A stretch of 64,000 nucleotides of DNA from Candidatus Kapaibacterium sp. (GCA_026390695.1 JAPLFL010000090.1:59419-123418); one strand, 5' to 3'. Shown: positions 10,312-18,390, counted from the stretch's first letter. Notes: generated by a model from the sequence alone, not told the origin. Numbers and translations: made by a program.

Positions 10312-12213
10312 TTATTTTTTCCTTAATGGTGGTTTGAATGATTGTAGCCGATTTATATCAACTAATATTGAATCAGCCCAATAATAACATTTATCAGCAT
10401 CCAACGGATAACCGTTTGATTGGCATAACATCATATTTTGTAATGTTACGGGAACATTAAAATCTTTTTTAAATATTTTTTGTAATTTACCCATCATTCT
10501 TCCCCAAATTGGTGCTGCCATTGTTCCGCCATTAAAGTTTTTTCCACCTAATTCAGCAAAACGATCAAATCCAAGCCAGATTGCTGTACATAATTCTGGT
10601 GTATAACCAACAAACCAAGCGTCACGATTTTCCGATGTTGTACCAGTTTTACCAGCAGCCACTCCTTGATAATATTTTCTGATTTGCCGACCGGTTCCGG
10701 AATCGACAACAGCTTGCATCGCATTTGTAATTAGCGCGCAAGTCTCTTTATCTAATACAGATTGATACGAATACAACGGTAAAAATACTTGATTCCAGTT
10801 ATTATCTTCAATTTTTTCAATTGCAAAGGGTTCGATAAATGTTCCTGCACTTGCAAAAACAGAAAAAGCAGCACTCATTCGCCATGGATTTGAATCATAA
10901 GCTCCGAGAGCAAGTGAAGGGAAATATGGAGATTGGATTTTAAAGCCAAGTTTTTCTGCAAATTCGGCAACTCGTTCGGGATTTGTGTATTCTGTAATTG
11001 CCCGAACAGCCGGAACGTTTAAAGAATGAGTTATCGCATATTTCATGCTAACATCCTTGTCAGTATAAGTCTTATCGTAATTTTCAGGGTTCCATTGATA
11101 TGCTTTTCCGGGATTGATCACAAGCTCTGAATCAAGCAGTGGAGTACCCAATGTATATCCATCAAATAACATGCTAGAATACATTATTGGTTTGAAACTT
11201 GAACCAAGCTGACGAGCTATCTGGTAACTTCTGTTAAGACCAGCTACCTTTGTAGTTGGAGACTCACCGATCATGGCACGAATTTTACCAGTACCGGGTT
11301 CAATGGAAATCAATCCCATTTGAACAGCTTGTAGCTTTTTAGGGAAAGTTTTATATTGATCAGCCGATGCTTTTTCGGCAGCTAATTGAAATTTTGAATT
11401 GAGTGTCGTATAAATTTTAAATGCGCCGTCATTCAAATTGAGATGTTTTGATTTTAAGATACTATCTGCTTTAATACGTATAAATTCTCCGAAACTTGGT
11501 GTAAATCGAGGGCGCAAACTAAGATTTATAGGGCTTTTAGACAATTTTATATATTCTTTCTCGCTCAATTTCCCAACTTCTACTAAATTATGCAATACAT
11601 CATTTCTTCTTTTTAATGCTTTTTCTGGGAATTTAGACGGATTATACCCGCTGGGATTCTTTAAAAGTCCTATAAGTAATGCCGCTTCACTAATGTTTAA
11701 TTTATCGGGAGTTTTTGAATAATATTCATTTGATGCAGCCCATAATCCCCAAGCGCCGTTTCCAAAATAAACAATATTTAAATATAATAATAATATTTGA
11801 TCTTTTGAGAGAGACGTTTCAAGTTCGCGTGCTAATTCCATTTCAGATAATTTACGGGTAATTGTTTGCTCATTTGATAGAAAAAGATTCCGTGCTAACT
11901 GCATTGTAAGTGTCGAACCACCTTGCTTTGATCCTTTCAATGTTGAAACAAGTGCCCTGCCCAAACCACGGAACGAAATCCCTCCGTGTTGATAGAAATC
12001 TCTGTCCTCGGTAGCCAACAAACAATCCGTCACAGCCGAAGTGACCTGATTTAAATATTTAATTTCTACTCGGTTTTTCTCTCCATAATAGGAAATAACA
12101 TAGCCATCATCTGACACACAATAGGAAGCATAGCGTAAAACAATAGGAGGAAGTGTTGCTTCGGCTTCATAAACAAAGAGTGTGAGGTAAATAATAATAA
12201 GATATTTCAGCAT
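10312..12213 (-). CDS. Class A penicillin-binding protein (PBP1-type)
   Basis: About 633 residues. After an N-terminal membrane anchor comes a GT51 glycosyltransferase domain (EDRDFYQHGG, GGSTLTMQLARNLFL, then the NxYFG motif). The transpeptidase domain has SxxK in GSSFKP, SxN in HSLN and KTGT in AGKTGTTSENRDAWF. It polymerises and crosslinks peptidoglycan on the periplasmic face. I take ATG 12213 as start: the upstream TTG at 12228 is only about 25 nt from the predicted transcription start. The protein is shorter than many PBP1A proteins and lacks a large C-terminal extension. Confidence 0.92.
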   Translation of the reverse strand: MLKYLIIIYLTLFVYEAEATLPPIVLRYASYCVSDDGYVISYYGEKNRVEIKYLNQVTSAVTDCLLATEDRDFYQHGGISFRGLGRALVSTLKGSKQGGSTLTMQLARNLFLSNEQTITRKLSEMELARELETSLSKDQILLLYLNIVYFGNGAWGLWAASNEYYSKTPDKLNISEAALLIGLLKNPSGYNPSKFPEKALKRRNDVLHNLVEVGKLSEKEYIKLSKSPINLSLRPRFTPSFGEFIRIKADSILKSKHLNLNDGAFKIYTTLNSKFQLAAEKASADQYKTFPKKLQAVQMGLISIEPGTGKIRAMIGESPTTKVAGLNRSYQIARQLGSSFKPIMYSSMLFDGYTLGTPLLDSELVINPGKAYQWNPENYDKTYTDKDVSMKYAITHSLNVPAVRAITEYTNPERVAEFAEKLGFKIQSPYFPSLALGAYDSNPWRMSAAFSVFASAGTFIEPFAIEKIEDNNWNQVFLPLYSYQSVLDKETCALITNAMQAVVDSGTGRQIRKYYQGVAAGKTGTTSENRDAWFVGYTPELCTAIWLGFDRFAELGGKNFNGGTMAAPIWGRMMGKLQKIFKKDFNVPVTLQNMMLCQSNGYPLDADKCYYWADSILVDINRLQSFKPPLRKK

Positions 12214-12257
12214 TGATAATTTTAACAAGTTTGAAAAAAATGCAAAGAACGATACTT

Positions 12258-12287
12258 CAAAATTATGAAAAATATAATTAATAACAA
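12258..12287 (-). promoter_or_regulatory. Bacteroidota-type promoter of the PBP gene
   Basis: On the minus strand TTG (12287-12285), 19 nt, TAATTTTG (12265-12258). It lies about 45 bp before ATG 12213, giving a short leader. Confidence 0.6.
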
Positions 12288-12303
12288 GAAATTTTATTTT
12301 GTA

Positions 12304-12335
12304 TTTGCATCTTAATCATTTTTTTCTTAATTTTG
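12304..12335 (+). promoter_or_regulatory. Bacteroidota-type promoter toward 12509
   Basis: TTTG at 12304-12307, 20 nt, TAATTTTG at 12328-12335. It is divergent from, and next to, the PBP promoter. The leader before the gene at 12509 would be about 165 nt and contains a 33-codon open frame. Confidence 0.6.
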
Positions 12336-12382
12336 TATTGTAATAAATTAGATTTGAAACTTATTAAATATAGATCGGGAAT

Positions 12383-12484
12383 ATGGCTCTGGCACAGACT
12401 TTAAACATGGTATATGATTTATTGGAAATTCAATTAAAAACAATATCTCTCAATAATAAAATATTTTGTACAAATGTGTTTTAA
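12383..12484 (+). CDS. Possible 33-residue leader ORF
   Basis: ATG at 12383 to TAA at 12484, beginning MALAQTLNMVYDLLEIQ. It lies in the predicted leader between the promoter at 12304 and the gene at 12509. It has no clear ribosome site, and I recognise no family. Reported because its position could allow a regulatory role; it may be chance. Confidence 0.2.
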   Translation: MALAQTLNMVYDLLEIQLKTISLNNKIFCTNVF

Positions 12485-12508
12485 CTAATAATTCAATAAG
12501 GTGTAAAA

Positions 12509-13501
12509 ATGAAAACAAACGGAATTCGTCTCATCGTGGCTTTCTTAGCGGGTTTATGTATAAACTCCAATGCATTTGCAGTGGAAAAAATATATATTCC
12601 ATTTTTTGAATTGATTAATGTACCAGCCGAATATCAATATTCAACTGTTCATCTGCTGAAGAGCTACATTGAAGAGCAAGGGAAATATTCGGTAGCAATT
12701 CCCCCAAAAGGTGATTCTATTGTAGTACAGCCATCATTGGAGAAGTGCCAGGCAACCGCCAAGTCACTAAACTGCGATTATGTTCTTATTGGTGATTTAA
12801 ATAAAATAGGTGAAACAATCATCCTTACTTTTGCTATGTACCCGACTAATTCCAATATTCCTACATGGAATGATCGTCTGAAAGCCAGTAAGTCTGATGA
12901 TTTCGATCCTATACTTCAAAGATTAGCCCGTTCCCTTGGTACAAAAAACAAAGCAACCACCGATGGCGATATTTATAGTGTCACCGATTATCAATCGACT
13001 AAATTAAAAAAGGTTAAATCTACACAAGCTTATGGTATATCTGTTATAGCTGCCAGTTTTATTTCCAAACCCTTTACTGAAGATGCGTTTTCCAGTGGAA
13101 TAGGTGGATTTTGGCTATATGATACTCGCGAAATGATGTATGATGCTAACTTAGCCCTCCTTTTTCTTGGAAAAAGCAATATATATCAAATCGGTATCCA
13201 GGCTAATCGTCCACTTTCCAGTGAAGGCAATACTCCATATTTCGGTGGTGGTGTCGGAATTGGAGCTACTGGATTCTCAAAGGGTGATTATAGTGGAGAT
13301 TATAAATCAGGAATGCTTCTTTTCTTAGGTGGAGGATATTTATTCGGACGTAATTCTGATGTTGGATTAAGAGTAGGTCTTCAATATTTCATTGGAACTT
13401 ATAAAATGGATAATCCAGATAAAAGTCTCCCACAAGGATTTATGCTGAAAATAGAATTATATAATTCTCAAATAACTAAATATCTTTACCGAGGCTATTA
13501 A
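12509..13501 (+). CDS. Secreted protein, probable outer-membrane barrel, unknown function
   Basis: 330 residues with a clean signal peptide (residues 1-24, ending NAFA). Residues about 25-140 form an alpha/beta domain that includes a CDYVLIGDL segment, as in periplasmic TolB/CsgG-like N-terminal domains. The second half (about 170-330) alternates aromatic and glycine-rich strands such as GIGGFWLYD and GGGYLFG, typical of a small outer-membrane barrel. No catalytic motif. It has its own promoter at 12304. The role is unknown; I did not recognise the family. Confidence 0.72.
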   Translation: MKTNGIRLIVAFLAGLCINSNAFAVEKIYIPFFELINVPAEYQYSTVHLLKSYIEEQGKYSVAIPPKGDSIVVQPSLEKCQATAKSLNCDYVLIGDLNKIGETIILTFAMYPTNSNIPTWNDRLKASKSDDFDPILQRLARSLGTKNKATTDGDIYSVTDYQSTKLKKVKSTQAYGISVIAASFISKPFTEDAFSSGIGGFWLYDTREMMYDANLALLFLGKSNIYQIGIQANRPLSSEGNTPYFGGGVGIGATGFSKGDYSGDYKSGMLLFLGGGYLFGRNSDVGLRVGLQYFIGTYKMDNPDKSLPQGFMLKIELYNSQITKYLYRGY

Positions 13502-13578
13502 TTATAATTTTTTTTGATGTAATATCAAGTTGAATCAAATTCAATTATATTAAGTAGATGTCCAAGTCATCATCATAC

Positions 13579-13608
13579 CTCGTTACCAAGCTCCGGTTTG
13601 GTAACGAG
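13579..13608. repeat. Palindromic intergenic repeat
   Basis: CTCGTTACCAA and TTGGTAACGAG flank a short loop. A related, more degenerate copy lies near 38716-38747. It is followed directly by a fragment of the FISUMP lipoprotein leader (about 13619-13656). Confidence 0.65.
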
Positions 13609-13727
13609 TATGTTCTGTTCAAAATTTTTATTCTCTTGGTTGGGGCGGCTGCTTGTACGCATCTGATTTTTATAATAGAAACAATATATAATCGTTATAA
13701 TCCATTTATAAAATAAAGGAATCTGAA

Positions 13728-13937
13728 ATGGAACTTTCAACTTTAACATCGAAGAATCATATCTTACTGCCCAAATCAATCAGCAAAGATTTAAATTTTA
13801 AACCCGCACAAAGATTTGTTGTCATCAATTATCTTGACCGAATTGAATTAATTCCCCTAAAACCCATCTCCGAAATGAAGGGATTCTTAGAAGGTATTAA
13901 TACAGATTTTGTCAGAGAGGATGAAGATAGAATATGA
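13728..13937 (+). CDS. AbrB/VapB-type antitoxin, orphan
   Basis: 69 residues with an N-terminal SpoVT/AbrB swapped-hairpin domain (LTSKNHILLPKSISKDLNF) followed by a short acidic tail (EDEDRI), the usual plan of a VapB antitoxin. Its stop codon overlaps an ATG (ATGA at 13934) that opens MNIIDA and then stops, exactly where a VapC PIN-domain toxin would begin. The toxin therefore appears to have been lost. It is the first module of the toxin-antitoxin cluster. Confidence 0.75.
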   Translation: MELSTLTSKNHILLPKSISKDLNFKPAQRFVVINYLDRIELIPLKPISEMKGFLEGINTDFVREDEDRI

Positions 13938-13954
13938 ATATTATTGATGCATAA
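13934..13954 (+). pseudogene. Stub of a VapC-type PIN toxin
   Basis: ATG overlapping the antitoxin stop, then five codons giving NIIDA and TAA. PIN toxins commonly open with a short hydrophobic strand ending in an Asp that binds metal (xxIDAS). The break comes right after it, where the next lipoprotein-leader repeat begins (about 13963). The identification rests on position and six residues only. Confidence 0.4.
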
Positions 13955-14053
13955 CACTCTTTCCAATCCCCTTCCTTGAGGAAGGGCAAGGGAAGGTGTT
14001 CTTCAGATTAATTCAGCACAACATTTTGTCCAATAAATTATAGGTAAATCATA

Positions 14054-14761
14054 ATGAATCACAAAATTTTTATTCTCTTGGCTGGGGCGGCTATATTAAT
14101 TTCCTGTGAGAACAACAACTTTACAAATTCATCTGCGAATTCTTATCAATCCGTTAAAATCGGAACTCAAGTATGGATGAAAAAGAACTTAGATGTTGAT
14201 CATTATCGAAATGGTGACTCAATTCCAGAAGTTAGGGATATTGCAGAATGGGATCAACTTATTACTGGCGCATGGTGTTATTACAATAATGATACTGCAG
14301 TTGGTAAAATATATGGTAAATTTTATAATTGGTACGCTGTTAATGATCCACGCGGACTTGCTCCTAAAGGTTGGCATATTCCGAGTGATTCTGAATGGAT
14401 CTCTTTAGAGAATTTCCTGATAAGTAATGGATATAATTATGATGAAACTACTTCAGGAAATAAATTTGCCAAATCATTAGCATCATCAAGTGGATGGTGC
14501 ACATCTTCAAATACCGGGGCAGTTGGTTATCAATATTATTTGTGGAAACAGAATACTACCGGATTCTCTGCTCTTGCTGGCGGATATAAATGTACTGGCA
14601 ATGTTTGTCCGGTTCTGTGCAATGCCGGTGAATGGTGGTCTTCCACATCAATGAGTGATGGTGCTGCATATAGTAGGTTATTATGGTATGATTATGCAAA
14701 TATGATGAGCGGAGGTAGAGAAAAAACATTAGGTCTGTCGATTCGTTGTATAAAGAATTAA
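14054..14761 (+). CDS. FISUMP-domain lipoprotein
   Basis: 235 residues: lipoprotein signal (ILISC, Cys19), then a FISUMP domain (Fibrobacter succinogenes major paralogous domain). Its hallmarks are VKIGTQVWMKKNLD, GKFYNWYAV, GWHIPSDSEW, EWWSST and the terminal GLSIRCIK. Members are surface or outer-membrane lipoproteins of unknown biochemical role. A close paralogue is at 17117, and the first 40-45 bases of both genes plus their upstream 90 bases recur as partial copies between the toxin-antitoxin modules. Confidence 0.88.
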   Translation: MNHKIFILLAGAAILISCENNNFTNSSANSYQSVKIGTQVWMKKNLDVDHYRNGDSIPEVRDIAEWDQLITGAWCYYNNDTAVGKIYGKFYNWYAVNDPRGLAPKGWHIPSDSEWISLENFLISNGYNYDETTSGNKFAKSLASSSGWCTSSNTGAVGYQYYLWKQNTTGFSALAGGYKCTGNVCPVLCNAGEWWSSTSMSDGAAYSRLLWYDYANMMSGGREKTLGLSIRCIKN

Positions 14762-14809
14762 TTGGATTCTTCAATTGATCTGATGAACCTGTACATGAAA
14801 TTTGCAAGT

Positions 14810-14930
14810 TCAGCACAACATTTTTTCCAATAAATTATAGGTAAATCATAAAAATCACAAAATTTTTATTCTCTTGGATGGGGCGGCTGCTTGTTCGCTC
14901 TATCGGAACTGTGAGGGGAACTGGATTTGG
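14810..14930 (+). repeat. Truncated copy of the FISUMP lipoprotein leader
   Basis: Same sequence as upstream of 14054 (TCAGCACAACATTTT, ATTATAGGTAAATC, ATCACAAAATTTTTATTC), continuing into GGGGCGGCTGCTTG and CTCTATCGGAACTG. The ATG is replaced, so it cannot start translation. It breaks off before the HicB gene. Confidence 0.75.
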
Positions 14931-15010
14931 CAGCTGTTGAAAAAATTTATATAATTAAAAAATAAGATTATTATTAACCCGTCATTAATCTTTTACAAAA
15001 GGAGGATATT

Positions 15011-15232
15011 ATGAAGCCATATTTTACAGCAATTATTGAAAAAGAAGACGATATGTTTGTCAGCCTCTGCCCTGAAGTTGATATTGCCAGTCAAGGGAAA
15101 ACCATCGAAGAAGCTAAAAGCAATTTGAAGGAAGCGGTAGAACTTTTCCTTGAGCATGCCTCGGTCTCGGAACTCAGTCAACGGCTACATTATGAAGTAT
15201 TTATATCTCCATTAGAGGTTTCAGTTGGGTAA
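15011..15232 (+). CDS. hicB: HicB-type antitoxin
   Basis: 73 residues with a partially degraded RNase H-like fold: FTAIIEKEDDMFVSLCPEVDIASQGKT is the HicB signature, followed by a short helix (EEAKSNLKEAVELFLE). It has a strong ribosome site (GGAGG at 15001-15005). Its end overlaps the toxin start by 8 bases. It lacks a C-terminal DNA-binding domain, as in many short HicB proteins. It neutralises HicA. Confidence 0.88.
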   Translation: MKPYFTAIIEKEDDMFVSLCPEVDIASQGKTIEEAKSNLKEAVELFLEHASVSELSQRLHYEVFISPLEVSVG

Positions 15233-15449
15233 GCTCAAGATTTTATCGGGCAGAGAGGTTTGCAAGATATTAAGTCAGCATGGATTCGAGGAAATCAGGC
15301 AAAAGGGCAGCCATATTATTATGCAAAAGGCTATTGATAATTCTACAATTACAATTCCCGTCCCTAATCATGCCGAACTCAAACCCGGAACCTTGCAATC
15401 CATTATCCGGCAATCAGAAATATCCAAAGAGATATTCCTGACCAAATAA
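15225..15449 (+). CDS. hicA: HicA-type mRNA interferase toxin
   Basis: 74 residues, double-stranded-RNA-binding-like fold with the catalytic His in KGSHIIM. The pattern SGREVCKILSQHGFEEIRQKG and the terminal LKPGTLQSIIRQ are typical of HicA/YcfA. The start is TTG within the antitoxin's last codons. The toxin cleaves mRNA when free. Order here is antitoxin first, the reverse of the classical hicAB order but common. Confidence 0.88.
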   Translation: MGKLKILSGREVCKILSQHGFEEIRQKGSHIIMQKAIDNSTITIPVPNHAELKPGTLQSIIRQSEISKEIFLTK

Positions 15450-15493
15450 GTTTTTGTTATTTGATATAGATGGATTAATATTCTCACTCCATT

Positions 15494-15718
15494 CCAATTC
15501 CCTTCCTTGAGGAAGGGTTAGGGAAGGGGATAGTTCTTATTCCCTTCCTTGAGGAAGGGTTAGGGAAGGTGTTCTTCGGATTAATTCAGCACAACATTTT
15601 TTCCAATAAATTCTAAGTAAATCTTATGAATCACAAAATTTTTATTCTCTTGGCTGGGGCGGCTGCTTGTGCGCTCTATCGGAACTGCGCGAGGAATTGG
15701 GCTGGGATAAAATATTAG
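15494..15718 (+). repeat. FISUMP leader copy with doubled palindrome and a 30-residue lipopeptide frame
   Basis: Two copies of the palindrome CCTTCCTTGAGGAAGG with GGTTAGGGAAGG lie at 15498-15570, then the shared leader and an intact ATG at 15626. The frame gives 30 residues (MNHKIFILLAGAAAC, then ALYRNCARNW) and stops at 15716-15718. A lipobox-like AAAC is kept. It is either a decayed lipoprotein gene start or a real small lipopeptide. Confidence 0.65.
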
Positions 15719-15783
15719 TTCTTTTTAAAAATAAAAATATTAATACATCGTCTAAATATCTTATTAATTAATTTGGTGAAATA

Positions 15784-15981
15784 ATGGAAAACATCCTTGT
15801 AAGCCCCAAGAATAAAAAAGAATTTCAGTTGATAACCGATTTATTCTCTAAAATGAATATCAAAACCAAAGTTTTATCTTTGGAAGAGCAGGAAGACTTA
15901 ATTTTCGGTGAAATGATGAAAGAAGCCGATAGGAGTCAAAAAGTTAGTAGAGATTCTGTAATGAAAATACTTGAGAAGTAG
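15784..15981 (+). CDS. Antitoxin of a RelE-type pair
   Basis: 65 residues, acidic and mostly helical, with a VSRDSVMKILEK tail that is common in small antitoxins of RelE/ParE systems. TAG is followed at once by the toxin ATG, so the two are translationally coupled. Identified mainly from its size, composition and partner. Confidence 0.75.
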   Translation: MENILVSPKNKKEFQLITDLFSKMNIKTKVLSLEEQEDLIFGEMMKEADRSQKVSRDSVMKILEK

Positions 15982-16248
15982 ATGAAAATAGAATTTCTAA
16001 GCAAATTTCGCAAAGATTTAGAAAGCATCGATGATGTACGATTGCATCATAAGTTATTAATTATTATCCGAGAAATTGAATCCGCTAACAAATTATCAGA
16101 TATTACTAACGTCAAAAAGTTAGTTGGATTTAAAAATGCTTATCGTATAAAAATCGGAGAATATCGAATTGGTTTTTATTGCGAGAATGGAATTATTGAA
16201 TTAGCGAGATTAGTTCACCGCAAAGATATTTATAAGAAATTTCCATAA
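15982..16248 (+). CDS. RelE/ParE-superfamily toxin
   Basis: 88 residues. It has the fold markers of RelE/YafQ-like toxins: FRKDLE near the start, NAYRIKIGEYRIGFYCENG in the sheet, and the terminal RLVHRKDIYKKFP, with Arg and Lys/His residues in the places used for ribosome-dependent mRNA cleavage. A paralogous toxin is at 16738 and shares HRKDIYKKFP exactly, which suggests duplication or acquisition of related modules. Confidence 0.87.
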   Translation: MKIEFLSKFRKDLESIDDVRLHHKLLIIIREIESANKLSDITNVKKLVGFKNAYRIKIGEYRIGFYCENGIIELARLVHRKDIYKKFP

Positions 16249-16269
16249 CCGGTAAACAATGTATCTCGT

Positions 16270-16443
16270 TCCAATCCCCTTCCTTGAGGAAGGGTTAGGG
16301 AAGGTGTTCTTCAGATTAATTCAGCACAACATTTTTTCCAATAAATTATAGGTAAATCATAAAAATCACAAAATTTTTATTCTCTTGGGTGGGGCGGCTG
16401 CTTCTGCGCTCTATCGGAACTGTGTGGGGAATTGGGTTTGGCT
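16270..16443 (+). repeat. Truncated copy of the FISUMP lipoprotein leader
   Basis: Palindrome CCTTCCTTGAGGAAGG, the leader with TTCAGCACAACATTTT, and CACAAAATTTTTATTCTC through CTCTATCGGAACTGTG. The start codon is lost, as in the copy at 14810. It separates the two RelE-type modules. Confidence 0.75.
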
Positions 16444-16525
16444 GGAAGAGAAGAATTTTATTAGAAAATTACACATTCTATAATATAATAAATTTTAGTT
16501 CGTCTTTAAAAATGTAAAATTAATC

Positions 16526-16738
16526 ATGGAGTTTACAATGTCAAATTTAGAAACGGTTCAATTAAAATCAATCATGACAGAGGTTTTTACCGAAGTGCTC
16601 AATTCCAATAAAGAATTGTTATACAATGCCTTCTATGAAGCCTTTGAAGACTTTCATTTGCTGGAAGCAATCAAAGAAGGAGAGAATAGCGGTTCTGCGA
16701 CGCGGGAGGAAGTATTTGCTATTCTTGAGGCAGAATAA
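16526..16738 (+). CDS. Antitoxin of second RelE-type pair
   Basis: 70 residues, acidic and helical, with TREEVFAILEAE at the end, a pattern also seen in antitoxins paired with RelE-like toxins. The stop overlaps the toxin start (TAATG). A second ATG at 16538 could be the true start. Confidence 0.72.
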   Translation: MEFTMSNLETVQLKSIMTEVFTEVLNSNKELLYNAFYEAFEDFHLLEAIKEGENSGSATREEVFAILEAE

Positions 16739-17004
16739 TGAAAGTAGAATATACCCAGAGTTTTGTCAAAGATTTGAAGCAAATCAGAGACAAACATCTA
16801 TTAAAAAATATCAGAGATGTGATTATAGAATTAGAACAAGCTAATTATTTGAGAGATTTACCAAATATAAAATATATGGTTAATTCCCAAGTATATTATC
16901 GTATTAGAGTCGGAGAGTTTCGCATAGGTATAAAATATGAGAATAATATTATCTTTTTAGTGAGATGCCTTCACCGAAAAGATATTTACAAGAAATTTCC
17001 ATAA
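16738..17004 (+). CDS. RelE/ParE-superfamily toxin
   Basis: 88 residues, the same length as the toxin at 15982 and alignable along the whole chain: SFVKDLKQI, YYRIRVGEFRIGIKYENN, and the identical end HRKDIYKKFP. It is expected to act as a ribosome-dependent mRNA interferase held by the upstream antitoxin. The gene overlaps its antitoxin by one base. Confidence 0.87.
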   Translation: MKVEYTQSFVKDLKQIRDKHLLKNIRDVIIELEQANYLRDLPNIKYMVNSQVYYRIRVGEFRIGIKYENNIIFLVRCLHRKDIYKKFP

Positions 17005-17020
17005 CAGGTAAACAATGTAT

Positions 17021-17116
17021 CTCGTTCCAATCCCCTTCCTTGAGGAAGGGCAAGGGAAGGTGTTCTTTGAATAAGTTCAGCACAACATATTTTTCAATAA
17101 ATTATAGGTAAATCTT
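17021..17116 (+). repeat. FISUMP leader and palindrome upstream of an intact gene
   Basis: Same leader as in the truncated copies, with CCTTCCTTGAGGAAGG and AATAAATTATAGGTAAATC. Here it is joined to a complete FISUMP gene at 17117, which shows what the truncated copies descend from. Confidence 0.75.
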
Positions 17117-17785
17117 ATGAATCACAAAATTTTTATTCTCTCGCTGCTGGCGGCGCTTTCTTTGATGGCTTGCGGAAATGATAATCCGACAAATTCTATA
17201 TCGAATACTATTGATACCGTGAAAATCGGCAATCAGATATGGATGAAGAAGAATTTAGATGTCGATCACTATCGAAATGGTGATCCAATCCCCGAAGCAA
17301 AAGATTCAGCTTTGTGGGCAAATTTAACAACTGGTGCCTGGTGTTATTATAATAATGATCCTGCAAACGGGAAAATCTATGGGAAACTATACAATTGGTA
17401 TGCAGTTAATGATCCACGAGGTTTAGCTCCTTCTGGCTGGCATGTTCCTAGTGATTCTGAATGGAAAATATTAGAGAATTATCTAGGAGGTGATAGTATC
17501 GTTGGTGATAAATTAAAGGAAAAAGGGACAAGTCATTGGATAAGTCCAAATACTGGAGCTACAAACGAAAGTGGTTTTACTGGACTCCCTGGTGGTGGTC
17601 GTAACTATGATGGCACATTTGAATTCTTAGGTCAGGGTTCTCTTATGTTAGCTGGAATTTGGTGGTCTTCATCATTATTTGGTAAACAAGCTATTGATAG
17701 ATATATAGGTTATCATGATAGCAGATTTATTATCCGTACGAATGATATCCATTGTGGATTATCAATTCGCTGCATCAAAGATTAA
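17117..17785 (+). CDS. FISUMP-domain lipoprotein
   Basis: 222 residues with lipoprotein signal (LMACG, Cys19) and a FISUMP domain: VKIGNQIWMKKNLDVDHYRNG, GKLYNWYAVNDPRGLAP, GWHVPSDSEW, IWWSSS and GLSIRCIKD. It is a paralogue of the protein at 14054 and nearly identical to it in the first third. Function unknown; probably exposed on the outer membrane. It closes the toxin-antitoxin cluster on the right. Confidence 0.88.
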   Translation: MNHKIFILSLLAALSLMACGNDNPTNSISNTIDTVKIGNQIWMKKNLDVDHYRNGDPIPEAKDSALWANLTTGAWCYYNNDPANGKIYGKLYNWYAVNDPRGLAPSGWHVPSDSEWKILENYLGGDSIVGDKLKEKGTSHWISPNTGATNESGFTGLPGGGRNYDGTFEFLGQGSLMLAGIWWSSSLFGKQAIDRYIGYHDSRFIIRTNDIHCGLSIRCIKD

Positions 17786-17956
17786 TAATTCAGAATAAGA
17801 TAATATAACCAAATAACCCAATGCAGTTTCTTCCGAACATATTAAAATACTCATTGCAGACGATAGAATATATATCGAAGGCGGTGAAATATGTTCAGCA
17901 CCCATCCATCTCCTCCCAGAACTATCTTATGTATTCATTTCCTAATGGAAAAACTT

Positions 17957-18166
17957 ACTTGCACAGCTTCTATGACTACTTGCACAGCTTCTTTGATTAC
18001 TTGCACAGCTTCTTTGACAACTTGCACAGCTTCTTTGATTACTTGCACAGCTTCTTTGATTACTTGCACGACTTCTTTGATTACTTGCACAGCTTCTTTG
18101 ATTATTTGCACGACATCTTTGATTACTTGCATAAATACTACAATTACCTGCATAAGTTCTGGTTCT
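17957..18166. repeat. Tandem array A, 21-bp period
   Basis: Ten consecutive 21-bp units beginning ACTTGCACAGC and ending TTTGATT; the first eight are nearly identical and the last two degenerate. Because 21 is a multiple of three, several frames stay open: plus-strand LHSFFDY and TCTASLI, minus-strand VIKEAVQ. It lies between a FISUMP gene and the helical Fn3 protein at 18512. No spacer variation as in CRISPR. Confidence 0.93.
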
Positions 18167-18214
18167 TATCTCATAGATTCTTTGGCTGTATGCAATCATT
18201 CTTCTTTAACTCAC

Positions 18215-18390
18215 GCAGGAACCCCTCCCTAACCCTCCCCGAAGGGGAGGGAATAAGAACGTTCCAATTCCCTCCCCTTCGGAGAGTGTTAAGGAGTAAA
18301 TGGTTCTTATTCCCTCACCTTCGGAGAGTGTTAAGGAGTAAATGGTTCAGATTCCCTCCCCTTCGGGGAGGGTTAGGGAGGGGTTCCTGC
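18215..18390. repeat. 40-bp perfect inverted repeat around two degenerate copies
   Basis: The 40 bases at 18215-18254 (GCAGGAACCCCTCCC onward) are the exact reverse complement of 18351-18390. Each arm contains its own palindrome CCTCCCCGAAGGGGAGG. The middle holds two direct copies of a diverged unit (CCTTCGGAGAGTGTTAAGG). It resembles a REP/BIME-type composite and sits between array A and the gene at 18512. Confidence 0.85.

Noticed and set aside
17957..18166. CRISPR array
   Set aside because: Units are contiguous with no unique spacers, the unit is only 21 bp, and no cas genes are present.
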